Shown in pieces: positions 24,652-34,673 of a stretch of 61,820 nucleotides of DNA. The translations under genes and the position numbers were made by a program. The notes beneath the pieces are model-generated. The model was not told the DNA's origin, made no database searches, and saw only the letters and a list, made by a program, of their open reading frames with translations. Every line of letters begins with the position of its first letter. Position 1 is the first letter of the stretch. This DNA comes from Chitinophagaceae bacterium (GTDB lineage: Bacteria > Bacteroidota > Bacteroidia > Cytophagales > Cytophagaceae): positions 1-61,820 of the forward strand of contig JAQBNS010000030.1 of NCBI GenBank assembly GCA_028288405.1. Reading direction: 5' to 3'.

Positions 24652-25434
24652 TTACTTATTCATTTTAAACCAAGGTATAAAAGCCGAAGTAGAACGCTGG
24701 TATTGCAAATACTTCTCTCCTCTTGTCTTCACCATATGTTCTTCTGTAATTTTTACTCCCGTAACATTATTCAGGAAATGCCACATGAGTATCGGGCAAT
24801 AGATGCTTATCCATCCATACGGCGCCGGCCATGCGATGAAGAAGATGGCTACCCATACCAACCATTCAAAGAAGTAATTGGGATGTCGGGAATAATTCCA
24901 CAATCCTACATCGCAAATGCCTCCTTTAACAGCAGTTTTTTTATACTGTTGCAATTGATAATCGGCTATTCCTTCCCCAATGAAAGCGACAAGAATCAAC
25001 CCGTAACCGATTAATTCAATGATAGAGAACTCAAGAGACGGATTATCCAAAATCCAGATCAAAGGAATAGAAAGTGCTGCAGCTGTGATGGCTTGAAATT
25101 CGAAAAAGAAAAACAAATTTCTATTGGCATATGATCCCCACTCTTTTCTCAATTGAGTATAGCGTAAGTCTTCTTCCTTTCCCCAATTGCGAACAAACAA
25201 GTGAATGCCCAATCGCAAACACCACGCAGTAACCAATGCTATGACGATCAATTGTCGCACTTCATAGCCGTCCGTAAAAAAACTATACACAAAAGCAGCG
25301 GCCATAAAACTTATCGCCCATACGATATCAACGATGCCTGCATTTTTATTTTTCAATTGCAACAGCCATACGCCAAGCATTAAAAGAGAAATGAGGACGA
25401 ATGAAAGCAAGAAAAGATATAGAGTAGTCAACAT
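24652..25434 (-). CDS. DUF1295 membrane protein (steroid 5-alpha-reductase-like)
   Basis: A 260-residue integral membrane protein with six or more hydrophobic segments. The C-terminal block WNYSRHPNYFFEWLVWVAIF (near 180-200), followed by GVKITEEHMVKTRGEKYLQY, is the signature of the DUF1295 / 3-oxo-5-alpha-steroid dehydrogenase / isoprenylcysteine methyltransferase superfamily. Its conserved RHPNY and E-x-x-Y contact NADPH or SAM. In CFA-DUF1365-FAD clusters this family probably acts as a membrane-bound acyl reductase, an inference. Its ATG overlaps the stop of the DUF1475 gene by one base (TAATG). Confidence 0.9.
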   Translation of the reverse strand: MLTTLYLFLLSFVLISLLMLGVWLLQLKNKNAGIVDIVWAISFMAAAFVYSFFTDGYEVRQLIVIALVTAWCLRLGIHLFVRNWGKEEDLRYTQLRKEWGSYANRNLFFFFEFQAITAAALSIPLIWILDNPSLEFSIIELIGYGLILVAFIGEGIADYQLQQYKKTAVKGGICDVGLWNYSRHPNYFFEWLVWVAIFFIAWPAPYGWISIYCPILMWHFLNNVTGVKITEEHMVKTRGEKYLQYQRSTSAFIPWFKMNK

Positions 25435-25775
25435 TAGGCGTCCCGTTTAGATTTCATCAATACTTCTTTGATTCCATCTGTTGGCTTCGCACGAAACAAT
25501 TGAATCAGCACGTAACCGATAGAACCGATACTTCCTAAACAAAAGAACAAGACCGCCCAAAGTAAAATGACGAATGCATTTTTCTCTTTATAAATGACCC
25601 ATAAATAAATGACCAGCATGTTGGCATAAAAGTCCCACAACGTGGCACGCATCCAGGGTATAGAAGCCAGGTAATTCCACTCTTTATAAAGATTAGATTC
25701 CAGAGAAGTACTGAGGACGATATAGATCATGAAGACCCATACAAACAGCAATACATATTTCAACATTTGCATCAT
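25434..25775 (-). CDS. Small membrane protein, DUF1475-like
   Basis: A 113-residue protein with three predicted membrane segments (about 5-23, 45-62, 68-90). The sequence SIPWMRATLWDFYANMLVIY, followed by WVIYKEK, matches what I recall of DUF1475 (also present in plants). It has no known function. It is the first gene of the minus-strand lipid operon, and its stop codon overlaps the DUF1295 start. The promoter must lie in the 238-base divergent region shared with ligA; no convincing TAnnTTTG element is seen there on the minus strand. Confidence 0.8.
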   Translation of the reverse strand: MMQMLKYVLLFVWVFMIYIVLSTSLESNLYKEWNYLASIPWMRATLWDFYANMLVIYLWVIYKEKNAFVILLWAVLFFCLGSIGSIGYVLIQLFRAKPTDGIKEVLMKSKRDA

Positions 25776-25989
25776 GACATACTTACGACCTTTGATGAGA
25801 CATTGGATTTAGAGGATTCAAATATTCCCGGGAAAAATTGCTCCCCTTCTTGTTTTGAAAGTAAAACAGTTAAGCCATCATTATGTTTAAAAAAGACCAA
25901 AATACAGTACAACAAATTACCTCACAGATACTTATCAATACCTGCCAGGTGTTGCTTGAAGTATTTTTTACACGGTTCAAATTCATTAA

Positions 25990-28026
<2,037 letters not shown>

Positions 28027-28029
<3 letters not shown>

Positions 28030-28071
28030 TTGTTAGTTGTTAGTTGTTAGTTGTTAGTTGTTAGTTGTTAG
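28027..28071. repeat. Family A heptamer array, single arm (copy 5)
   Basis: The ligA stop TAG is followed in register by six TTGTTAG heptamers (28030-28071). No complementary arm precedes dapA. This half element shows that the array can exist without its partner arm. Confidence 0.85.
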
Positions 28072-28096
28072 TTTATAATAATTATTTTCCTACTTT

Positions 28097-28200
28097 GCGT
28101 TAGGGATTGAGCCATTGTTTGAGTTCTTTTTCTTTGACTCACTCTATTCATCTCATTAAAGGTTGATTCAAAGAAAAAAACGGGTGGCAAAAGCCCGACC
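28097..28200. repeat. Family D fragment plus hairpins before dapA
   Basis: GCGTTAGGGATTGAGCCATTG (from 28097) and the following TTTGAGTTCTT match the right part of the element at 61.77 kb with few differences. Behind it, TTTTCTTTGA (about 28128-28137) and TCAAAGAAAA (about 28168-28177) are complementary, and GGGTGGCAAAAGCCCGACCC adds a short GC hairpin. No gene is evident in the 336 bases between ligA and dapA beyond these repeats and the dapA promoter region. Confidence 0.6.
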
Positions 28201-28365
28201 CGCAGGGAAACGCCCTATTTCTACTCCGTTTACTACAGATAATCCAAATCCTCAAAAAATACTTCTTATCCCTTCTTTTACGCCTTCTAATTATTTTTAC
28301 ACAATACTTCTTATTCCCCGTATTATTCACGAATTTTGTGCCCTGAAAGGTAATTAAACAAGAGC

Positions 28366-29265
28366 ATGGGCATTACACAGGAATTGAGAGGAACAGGCGT
28401 TGCATTAGTCACGCCATTCAAGGAAAATTTACAGATTGATACAGAAGCCTACCGAGGACTGATCAGACATTGCATAGCCGGTCATGTCGACTACCTTGTC
28501 GTGAACGGTACCACGGCCGAATCTCCTACGACTACGACAGAAGAAAAACAATTGATACTGGACATTGCCCGTGAAGAAGCGAAGGGCAAAGGGATCATGT
28601 TTGGGATGGGAGGCAATAACACGGCTGACGTGATTCATAAATTGAAAACCATGAACCTGAAAGGTGTGAATAGTATCCTTTCTGTGTCTCCATACTACAA
28701 CAAACCTTCTCAAGAAGGAATTTACCAGCATTACAAAGCCATTGCGGAAGCATCACCGGTACCGGTCGTGTTATATAATGTTCCCGGAAGAACAGGTGGA
28801 ACAGGTATTCAATTGGCTACCGTGGAGCGTTTGGCACAAGTGCCTAATATCATCGGTATTAAAGAAGCGTCTAGCGACATGAATCTGGCCTTGGATATTC
28901 TCCGAGTGACGCCTAAGGACTTTTTGCTTTTATCCGGTGATGATATGGTAGCGGTACAAATGATTGCTGCCGGAGGAAGTGGTTCTATTTCAGTTTTAGC
29001 CAATGCCTTTCCTGAATCGTTTAGTTTGATGATCAATCAGGCGTTGAAAGGAGATTTTAAAGCGGCTACAGCAGAATTGCTTAAATTCTCTGCCTTGGAT
29101 CCATTGTTGTACGAAGAAAGCAATCCGGTGGGAATTAAGTTTGTGTTAGAACAACTTCAATTGTGTAAACCTACTGTACGTCTGCCTTTAGTGGAAGCTT
29201 CAGAGTCCTTAAAAGGCAGGATATTGAAGGCCATGCAACCCGCTATGCCTGCAAAAGTTCGTTAA
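28366..29265 (+). CDS. dapA: 4-hydroxy-tetrahydrodipicolinate synthase
   Basis: Condenses pyruvate with aspartate semialdehyde in the lysine/diaminopimelate pathway. It has 299 residues. The substrate motif GTTAESPTTTTEEK is near residue 48, YYNKPSQEGIYQHY near 110 (catalytic tyrosine), VVLYNVPGRTG near 135 (second tyrosine), GIKEASSDM near 164 (Schiff-base lysine) and LLSGDD near 188. A strong terminator follows. It is preceded by about 165 bases of AT-rich DNA behind the repeat fragment, where the promoter should lie. No lysine riboswitch is seen. Confidence 0.97.
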   Translation: MGITQELRGTGVALVTPFKENLQIDTEAYRGLIRHCIAGHVDYLVVNGTTAESPTTTTEEKQLILDIAREEAKGKGIMFGMGGNNTADVIHKLKTMNLKGVNSILSVSPYYNKPSQEGIYQHYKAIAEASPVPVVLYNVPGRTGGTGIQLATVERLAQVPNIIGIKEASSDMNLALDILRVTPKDFLLLSGDDMVAVQMIAAGGSGSISVLANAFPESFSLMINQALKGDFKAATAELLKFSALDPLLYEESNPVGIKFVLEQLQLCKPTVRLPLVEASESLKGRILKAMQPAMPAKVR

Positions 29266-29290
29266 TATTCCTTCCATAGGCGTAAAACAC

Positions 29291-29326
29291 AAAAAGTCCC
29301 GTTGAAATTCAACGGGACTTTTTTTA
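29291..29326. terminator. Bidirectional terminator after dapA
   Basis: AAAAAGTCCCGTTGAA and TTCAACGGGACTTTTTTT form a 15-pair stem with T runs on both strands, between convergent dapA and the Hc1-like gene. Confidence 0.92.
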
Positions 29327-29341
29327 AGCTATAAAACCAGA

Positions 29342-29524
29342 CTATTTTTCGTCTGTGTTTTTAACATCCTGTACTTCTACTCTTATTTCCTGAGCAAGAT
29401 TTTTCAAATCTTGCATTCCTTTACGAACACGAGTTCCAGCAGCGCTGTTCTCTTTGTCATAAAACTTCACGAAATCAGCTTCTAATGAAGCAATAAGATC
29501 CTTTAGTTGTTGGTACCTGTTCAT
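29342..29524 (-). CDS. Histone H1-like (Hc1 family) small protein
   Basis: A 60-residue protein, MNRYQQLKDLIASLEADFVK then FYDKENSAAGTRVRKGMQDL. It matches the short Hc1-like proteins annotated as histone H1 in many Bacteroidota: the same length, an amphipathic N-terminal helix and the AAGTRVRKGMQ core. Unlike chlamydial Hc1 it has no long lysine-rich tail, so chromosome compaction is not certain; DNA binding is inferred from the family name. It lies alone between the dapA terminator and the alpha-oxoamine synthase gene on the same strand. Confidence 0.85.
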   Translation of the reverse strand: MNRYQQLKDLIASLEADFVKFYDKENSAAGTRVRKGMQDLKNLAQEIRVEVQDVKNTDEK

Positions 29525-29629
29525 GTTTGAAAAATTTTTAAACGTTATAAATTGGTGTTGATTTACTAAATATATAAAAATAGCGATCCCAAAACAAAAT
29601 AAAATCGTCAGAATCGCTATTTTTTTTAC

Positions 29630-30874
29630 CTAAACAGAAATATTAGAAAGGCTACCAGAGTAAGCTCCAGCCTTCAATTTTTCAGCAATCGCAGCAAAAG
29701 CATTGATTGTCAATTCAACATCTGCTAAGGTATGATCCGCTGTTGGGATCAAACGAAGCATCATAACATCCTTAGGAACAACAGGATAAATAACTATAGA
29801 ACAGAAAATACCGTAGTTTTCTCTCAAGTCAATGATCATTTGAGCAGCTTCAGCCTCTGTTCCGGAAAGAAACACAGGAGTTACCGGAGATTCCGTTACG
29901 CCCAGGTTAAAGCCTTTCTTTTTCAAACCATCCTGAAGTGCATTCACTACTTTCCAAAGGTTTTCTCTCAATTCCGGCTTTGTGCGCAGTAATTCCAGAC
30001 GTTTCATGTTACCCACAACAAATGCCATCGGTAATGTTTTCGCGTAGATTTGAGAACGGGTATTGTAACGCAGGTAATTGATCACTTGCTCATTGGAAGC
30101 AATGAAACCACCGATACTACCCATTGATTTGGCAAACGTAGAAAAATAAATATCAATATCGCCTTGCACACCTTGTGCTTCTGCAGCTCCTGCTCCAGTA
30201 GCGCCCATGGCTCCAAAACCGTGTGCATCGTCAATCAATAGACGGAAATTGAATTCTTTTTTCAAGGCAACGATTTCCTTCAAACGGCCCATGTCGCCGG
30301 CCATACCGAAAACACCTTCTGTTATGACCAATATCGCACCATTGGATTCTGCTACGAGTTTAGTTGCTCTTTCTAATTGCTTGCGCAAATTATCCAAATC
30401 GTTGTGAGGGAATACAAAACGTTTGCCCTGGTGCAATCTGACACCATCAACAATACAAGCGTGAGATTCCGAATCGTAAACAATCACATCGTGACGGTCT
30501 ACCAGGGCATCTATCATAGAAGACATGGCTTGGTAACCAAAGTTCACCACCATGGCATCTTCTTTTCCTGTAAATTGAGCCAATTGGCTCTCAAATTCTT
30601 CTATTAAAGTAGAGTTACCCGACATCATTCGGGAACCCATTGGGTAACCTAGACCATATTTCGTAGCACCTTCCGCATCCGCTTTTCTAATCTCCGGGTG
30701 ATTGGCCAGACCGATATAATTATTCAAGCTCCATGTCAAAACTTCTTTCCCTCTGAATTTCATACGAGGTGCAATTTCTCCTTCCAATTTAGGAAATGCG
30801 AAGTAGCCGTGTGCAACAGAAGAGTGTTTACCCAACGGTCCTCTGTCTGTCATTAATTTTTCAAATAAATCCAA
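29630..30874 (-). CDS. PLP-dependent alpha-oxoamine synthase (serine palmitoyltransferase-like)
   Basis: A 414-residue fold-type I PLP enzyme of the family that condenses an amino acid with an acyl thioester (SPT, KBL, BioF and cysteate acyltransferase). Features are NNYIGLANHPEIRKA near residue 50, SGNSTLIEEFESQLAQFTGK near 88, DSESHACIVDG near 133, ITEGVFGMAGDMG near 185, the cofactor aspartate in LLIDDAHGFGAMG near 213 and the PLP lysine in STFAKSMGSIGGF near 243. In this phylum the enzyme makes the sphingoid base of sphingolipids or, in Cytophaga-type gliders, capnine for sulfonolipids. Sequence by eye cannot separate serine from cysteate as substrate. It is the only gene on its transcript as far as seen. 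Confidence 0.9.
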   Translation of the reverse strand: MDLFEKLMTDRGPLGKHSSVAHGYFAFPKLEGEIAPRMKFRGKEVLTWSLNNYIGLANHPEIRKADAEGATKYGLGYPMGSRMMSGNSTLIEEFESQLAQFTGKEDAMVVNFGYQAMSSMIDALVDRHDVIVYDSESHACIVDGVRLHQGKRFVFPHNDLDNLRKQLERATKLVAESNGAILVITEGVFGMAGDMGRLKEIVALKKEFNFRLLIDDAHGFGAMGATGAGAAEAQGVQGDIDIYFSTFAKSMGSIGGFIASNEQVINYLRYNTRSQIYAKTLPMAFVVGNMKRLELLRTKPELRENLWKVVNALQDGLKKKGFNLGVTESPVTPVFLSGTEAEAAQMIIDLRENYGIFCSIVIYPVVPKDVMMLRLIPTADHTLADVELTINAFAAIAEKLKAGAYSGSLSNISV

Positions 30875-31158
30875 TGTTGTAAAAGGTTTAAAATTGACTT
30901 AAAGACTAAAATATCAAAAGAGTTTAACGCACGAATTTAGCATATTTAACTTACAAAATGAAGGAATTATTAAGTGTAAAATTTATAAAATACCCCTATT
31001 CCTCTGTTTTCATCGAAAATACACATCTTATCCTGTAATAAATCGTATTTCATTTTCTAGAATAAAAGAAGATAGCTCCTTAAAAATATAACCCATAGTG
31101 TATTGAGTTGTTTGAATTTATCTTAAATTGTTTCTAATAAATATGTAAATAATAATAT

Positions 31159-32322
31159 ATGACAACTTGTATTCTTACTCGCCCGATCTTAGCCCTGGTA
31201 GCAGGAATTTTAGTTTCCTCTACCTGTCTGGCACAAAATACACCTCAGATCCAAGCCGCACAGCATTTATTGGATAAGGGAGAATACATGCAAGCCTTAG
31301 TAAAACTAGACAGCGCTGCCCTTATGACACCGGAAAATGCACAAATCTTTGCACTTCAGGGACAAGCCAAAGCCAATCTCGGAGATTGCACGGGAGCAAT
31401 AGAGAGCTGGGACCAATATGGCGCGCTGGATAAAGATAACAGTTGGAAAGTAGACGGTCTGAAGGCCGATTGCTACATTCAACAAGGACACCACGAGGAA
31501 GCGATAGATGCCATTTCCAAATACCTCGTTCATGACCCCTACAATGGCCATTTCTATCTCATGAGAGGACACGAATACTACCTGACCAGCAAATACGCTC
31601 GTGCCGTACAGGATTTCACCACCATCATCGATCGCAAACTACAAGGATACAATACCTTTGAAGTATTTTATAAAAGAGGATTGGCTTATGGTGAATTTGG
31701 TATGAACAAAGAAGCATTGGCTGATTTTGACAAGGTGGTGAAACTGTATCCTCAATTCAGTTACGGGTATTTCTATAGAGGCTCCTCTTACTGGCATTTG
31801 GGAGAATACGACAAAGCCATCGTTGATTATAGTACTGCCATTCATCTGGATAGTAAAGATCTGCATTCCTATTTTAACAGAGGATTATGTTACCAAAGCG
31901 AAAAAAATTACGATAAAGCCTTGGCCGATTTCAGCAAAGTGATTCAACTCGATCCCAACTTTGATGAAGCTTATAATCAAGTGGCTATGACTACCTATTA
32001 CAAGGGAAATTGGACCGAAGCAGAAAAGTCTTTCAATGAATACATTAATAAATTTTCCGGTCTTAGCCATGCCTACTACAACCGTGGTATGTTTTATAAT
32101 GAACGTAAAGATTACAAGAAGGCTCTTTTGGATTTTGATTACTGCATACAGCTCAATCCTAAGGATGGAGAGGCTTATTTCCAAAAAGCATTGATCCAGC
32201 TGGAAATGCAAAATCAAGCAGAAGCTTGTGAATCATTGAAACAAGCATTGAAAGCCGGTAATACAGAAGCCAAGCAACTGATCAAAAAGACCTGCGGTAC
32301 AGCGGGAATTGAGAGTAACTAG
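31159..32322 (+). CDS. Secreted TPR protein
   Basis: A 387-residue protein with a signal peptide (ILALVAGILVSSTCLAQ, cleavage before Gln26 or so). The remainder is a continuous array of about nine tetratricopeptide repeats, such as LYPQFSYGYFYRGSSYWHLG and YDKALADFSKVIQLDPNFDE. It has no catalytic domain. Such periplasmic or outer-membrane-attached TPR proteins act as scaffolds, and the partner is unknown. The next gene (32.5 kb) is a second TPR protein with similar repeats, probably a diverged duplicate. The 284-base gap upstream holds only AT-rich promoter DNA for this gene and the divergent oxoamine synthase. Confidence 0.88.
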   Translation: MTTCILTRPILALVAGILVSSTCLAQNTPQIQAAQHLLDKGEYMQALVKLDSAALMTPENAQIFALQGQAKANLGDCTGAIESWDQYGALDKDNSWKVDGLKADCYIQQGHHEEAIDAISKYLVHDPYNGHFYLMRGHEYYLTSKYARAVQDFTTIIDRKLQGYNTFEVFYKRGLAYGEFGMNKEALADFDKVVKLYPQFSYGYFYRGSSYWHLGEYDKAIVDYSTAIHLDSKDLHSYFNRGLCYQSEKNYDKALADFSKVIQLDPNFDEAYNQVAMTTYYKGNWTEAEKSFNEYINKFSGLSHAYYNRGMFYNERKDYKKALLDFDYCIQLNPKDGEAYFQKALIQLEMQNQAEACESLKQALKAGNTEAKQLIKKTCGTAGIESN

Positions 32323-32509
32323 TAATTATAGGGGTGTAACAGTAAGTTTATACCCATTTTTTTCATTCTTAATTTAAATTTCTTAACATTGGAAAAAAAA
32401 AGTCCCGATGTTAAGAAATTCTATACTCACTTATTTGTTCTCTGCTTTTTTATAAAGCGAATCATTAGCACAAACTGAAGTTAAGGTTTTTAAAGGAACG
32501 ATCTGGAAC

Positions 32510-33991
32510 ATGCAAGGTCCAAACGCTTCTGCCTGGGATCTAAAAGCAGACAAATCACTCACGGTAAAAGATGCGGATGCAGCTAAAGACTTAGTCAATA
32601 CGACCGAAGCTAAGGATCTGCCAACCATGAAAAAAGAGCTGAAGGCTCTTAACGGTACAGAATTCTTAAAACTGGCCAAACTTGATTTCGACAAACAATC
32701 GATCGATGAGCTTCCTGCTTTAGTGATTGGGAAACAATGGAATACCAGTATTTCCAAACTAAAAGCCAATGATGTCTATGTCATTCGTGTAAGAGGAGAG
32801 CAAATCTATGTACTCATTAAAATCACTAAAATCGGAGACGACAAGAAAGCCTTAGATTCTCTACATGGTGGCAATAACCTGGACTACATCGAATTCGATT
32901 ACAAAAAATATCCTACAGACGGAGAGAAAATAGACGTAGTGGCAGAGTTTGCCAATGCAAAAAAAGCATTTGATGAAAAGAAATTTGCCAGTGCTGTAAT
33001 GGGCTTTGACAAAGTCATTCAAGCTCAGCCAAACAATTGGGAAGCCTATTATTACAGAGCATTAGCTAAATATGAAATCGGTGATTACGAAGGTGCAGTA
33101 GAAGACTTCAGTACTGCTCAACCACATTTCGAGAAACGTTGTGAACTATACCTGCAACGCGGATTGGCAAACAGTAAATTGGGCAATAGAGAAGCCGCTA
33201 TTTCTGATTACACGTCTACTATCAAATGTGACAGCACGATCTACGAGGCGCACACGAATCGTGCACACGAATACTACTTATTGAGTAACTACCCTGCCGC
33301 TATTACAGATTATACCAAAGCAGTGGATCTTAGACCTAGTCAATTCGATGCTTATTATGGCAGAGGCTTAGCTAAAAATGAATTCGGTCGTTACGAGTTT
33401 GCTATTGCTGATTTTAATAAAACCATTGAGCTGTTCCCTAATTACAACTACGCTTATTTCTACCGTGGATTTGCATACAGCCATCTGGAAAAATACAAAG
33501 AAGCCATTGCTGATTATACAAAAACCATCGGACTCGATCCTAAAGACAAAAGCGCTTACTACAACAGAGGTATGGCTTATGCAGAATTAGGAGACTACGC
33601 TACAGCCATCAAAGATTACGATAAAACAATTGAACTCGATCCCGGATTCATTAATGCATACCTTGAAAAAGCACATGCGAAATACATAAACCTGGACTTT
33701 GACGGAGCAAAAGCAGACTACGATGTAGCCGCTAAAAAATTCCCAAACAGTGGTTTGGTATTTTACAACCGTGGATTATTCTTCCATGAATTGAAAAACG
33801 ATAAAGAGGCCTTGCCTGAATTCAATAAAGCCATTGAATTGAATCCTAAAGATGCGGAAGCATACCATTACAGAGCCGTTACTAAAGCCGAGCTAAAAGA
33901 TAAAACAGGTGCTTGCGCAGACATCACTAAGGCCGTAGAATTAGGCTTTTCAGACAAAGACAACCTGAAAGGTAAAGTTTGTGGTAAATAA
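32510..33991 (+). CDS. TPR protein with an interrupted signal peptide
   Basis: From the first usable ATG (32510) the protein has 493 residues: an N-terminal domain of about 150 residues (WNTSISKLKANDVYVIRVRG) and then ten or so TPRs. The frame continues upstream and clearly codes: ATG 32408 gives MLRNSILTYLFSAFL, then TAA (32453-32455), then SESLAQTEVKVFKGTIWN leading into the known protein. With one base changed (TAA to TTA) this would be a normal signal peptide with cleavage at SLA/Q. So the gene may be a recent nonsense mutant, a base-call error may be present, or the protein may be made without export. No other start lies between the stop and 32510. The maf start overlaps its end by 11 bases. 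Confidence 0.8.
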   Translation: MQGPNASAWDLKADKSLTVKDADAAKDLVNTTEAKDLPTMKKELKALNGTEFLKLAKLDFDKQSIDELPALVIGKQWNTSISKLKANDVYVIRVRGEQIYVLIKITKIGDDKKALDSLHGGNNLDYIEFDYKKYPTDGEKIDVVAEFANAKKAFDEKKFASAVMGFDKVIQAQPNNWEAYYYRALAKYEIGDYEGAVEDFSTAQPHFEKRCELYLQRGLANSKLGNREAAISDYTSTIKCDSTIYEAHTNRAHEYYLLSNYPAAITDYTKAVDLRPSQFDAYYGRGLAKNEFGRYEFAIADFNKTIELFPNYNYAYFYRGFAYSHLEKYKEAIADYTKTIGLDPKDKSAYYNRGMAYAELGDYATAIKDYDKTIELDPGFINAYLEKAHAKYINLDFDGAKADYDVAAKKFPNSGLVFYNRGLFFHELKNDKEALPEFNKAIELNPKDAEAYHYRAVTKAELKDKTGACADITKAVELGFSDKDNLKGKVCGK

Positions 33992-34595
33992 TTTTTTAGA
34001 CCCTATCAAAGCCGAATACGCCCCGCTCGCGGGAAAAAAAATAATACTTGGTTCCCAATCCCCTCGCAGGAAAACCCTGCTGGAGGGACTGGGCATCAGT
34101 CCGGAAGTTCGCATCAACGACATGGACGAAAGCATTCCCACCGATCTTCCAGCACATCAAGCTCCTGAATATTTAGCCAAAAAGAAAGCGATTGCTTTTT
34201 TACCCCTTCTTAAAGAAGGAGAACTCCTCATTACTGCTGATACGGTAGTGATTGTAGACGATCAGGTGATCAATAAACCGGTAGATCTGGCAGATGCTAA
34301 AGTCATGCTCAGACGTTTGAGTGGCCGCCAGCATCAGGTCGTTTCAGGTGTTTGCATCAGCAGCCTTTCGCAAACTCATTCTTTCTCAGAAACAACATCT
34401 GTTTTTTTTCGTCCGTTATCTGAAGAACAAATTGCTTATTATGTCGAGCATTATAAACCATTAGATAAAGCCGGAGCCTATGGTATCCAGGAATGGATAG
34501 GCTTGGTAGCGATAGAAAAAATTGAAGGCGATTTTTATAATGTCATGGGACTGCCGGTGGGTAGGCTTGTAGAGGAAATGAAAAAAATAAGTTAA
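33981..34595 (+). CDS. maf: Maf-family nucleoside triphosphate pyrophosphatase
   Basis: A 204-residue house-cleaning pyrophosphatase that hydrolyses non-canonical or excess NTPs (dTTP/UTP or m7GTP types). It has the N-terminal substrate motif ILGSQSPRRKTLLEGLG near residue 21, ADTVVIVDD near 88, the KPVDLADAKVMLRRLSGRQH segment near 97 and DKAGAYGIQEWIG near 155. The start is GTG at 33981, which overlaps the end of the TPR gene by 11 bases, so the two are likely coupled. It is followed by a family B hairpin shared with the convergent gpsA. Confidence 0.95.
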   Translation: MVNNFLDPIKAEYAPLAGKKIILGSQSPRRKTLLEGLGISPEVRINDMDESIPTDLPAHQAPEYLAKKKAIAFLPLLKEGELLITADTVVIVDDQVINKPVDLADAKVMLRRLSGRQHQVVSGVCISSLSQTHSFSETTSVFFRPLSEEQIAYYVEHYKPLDKAGAYGIQEWIGLVAIEKIEGDFYNVMGLPVGRLVEEMKKIS

Positions 34596-34598
34596 GAA

Positions 34599-34670
34599 GT
34601 ACGAGCGAGGAGGAACGAAAAAGGAAATAACAAGCGCTGTATTCGTGCCTCGTCCCTCCTCGCTCGTACC
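34599..34670. repeat. Family B heptamer inverted repeat, copy 4, between convergent genes
   Basis: The left arm is GTACGAG, CGAGGAG, GAACGAA (34599-34619); the right arm 34643-34670 reads on the minus strand GTACGAG, CGAGGAG, GGACGAG, GCACGA. The arms sit three bases after the maf stop and three bases before the gpsA stop, joining two convergent gene ends. Confidence 0.85.
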
Positions 34671-34673
34671 TGC

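Noticed and set aside
28148-28357. Short frames between ligA and dapA
   Set aside because: Composed of family D and hairpin sequence; biased composition without conserved motifs.
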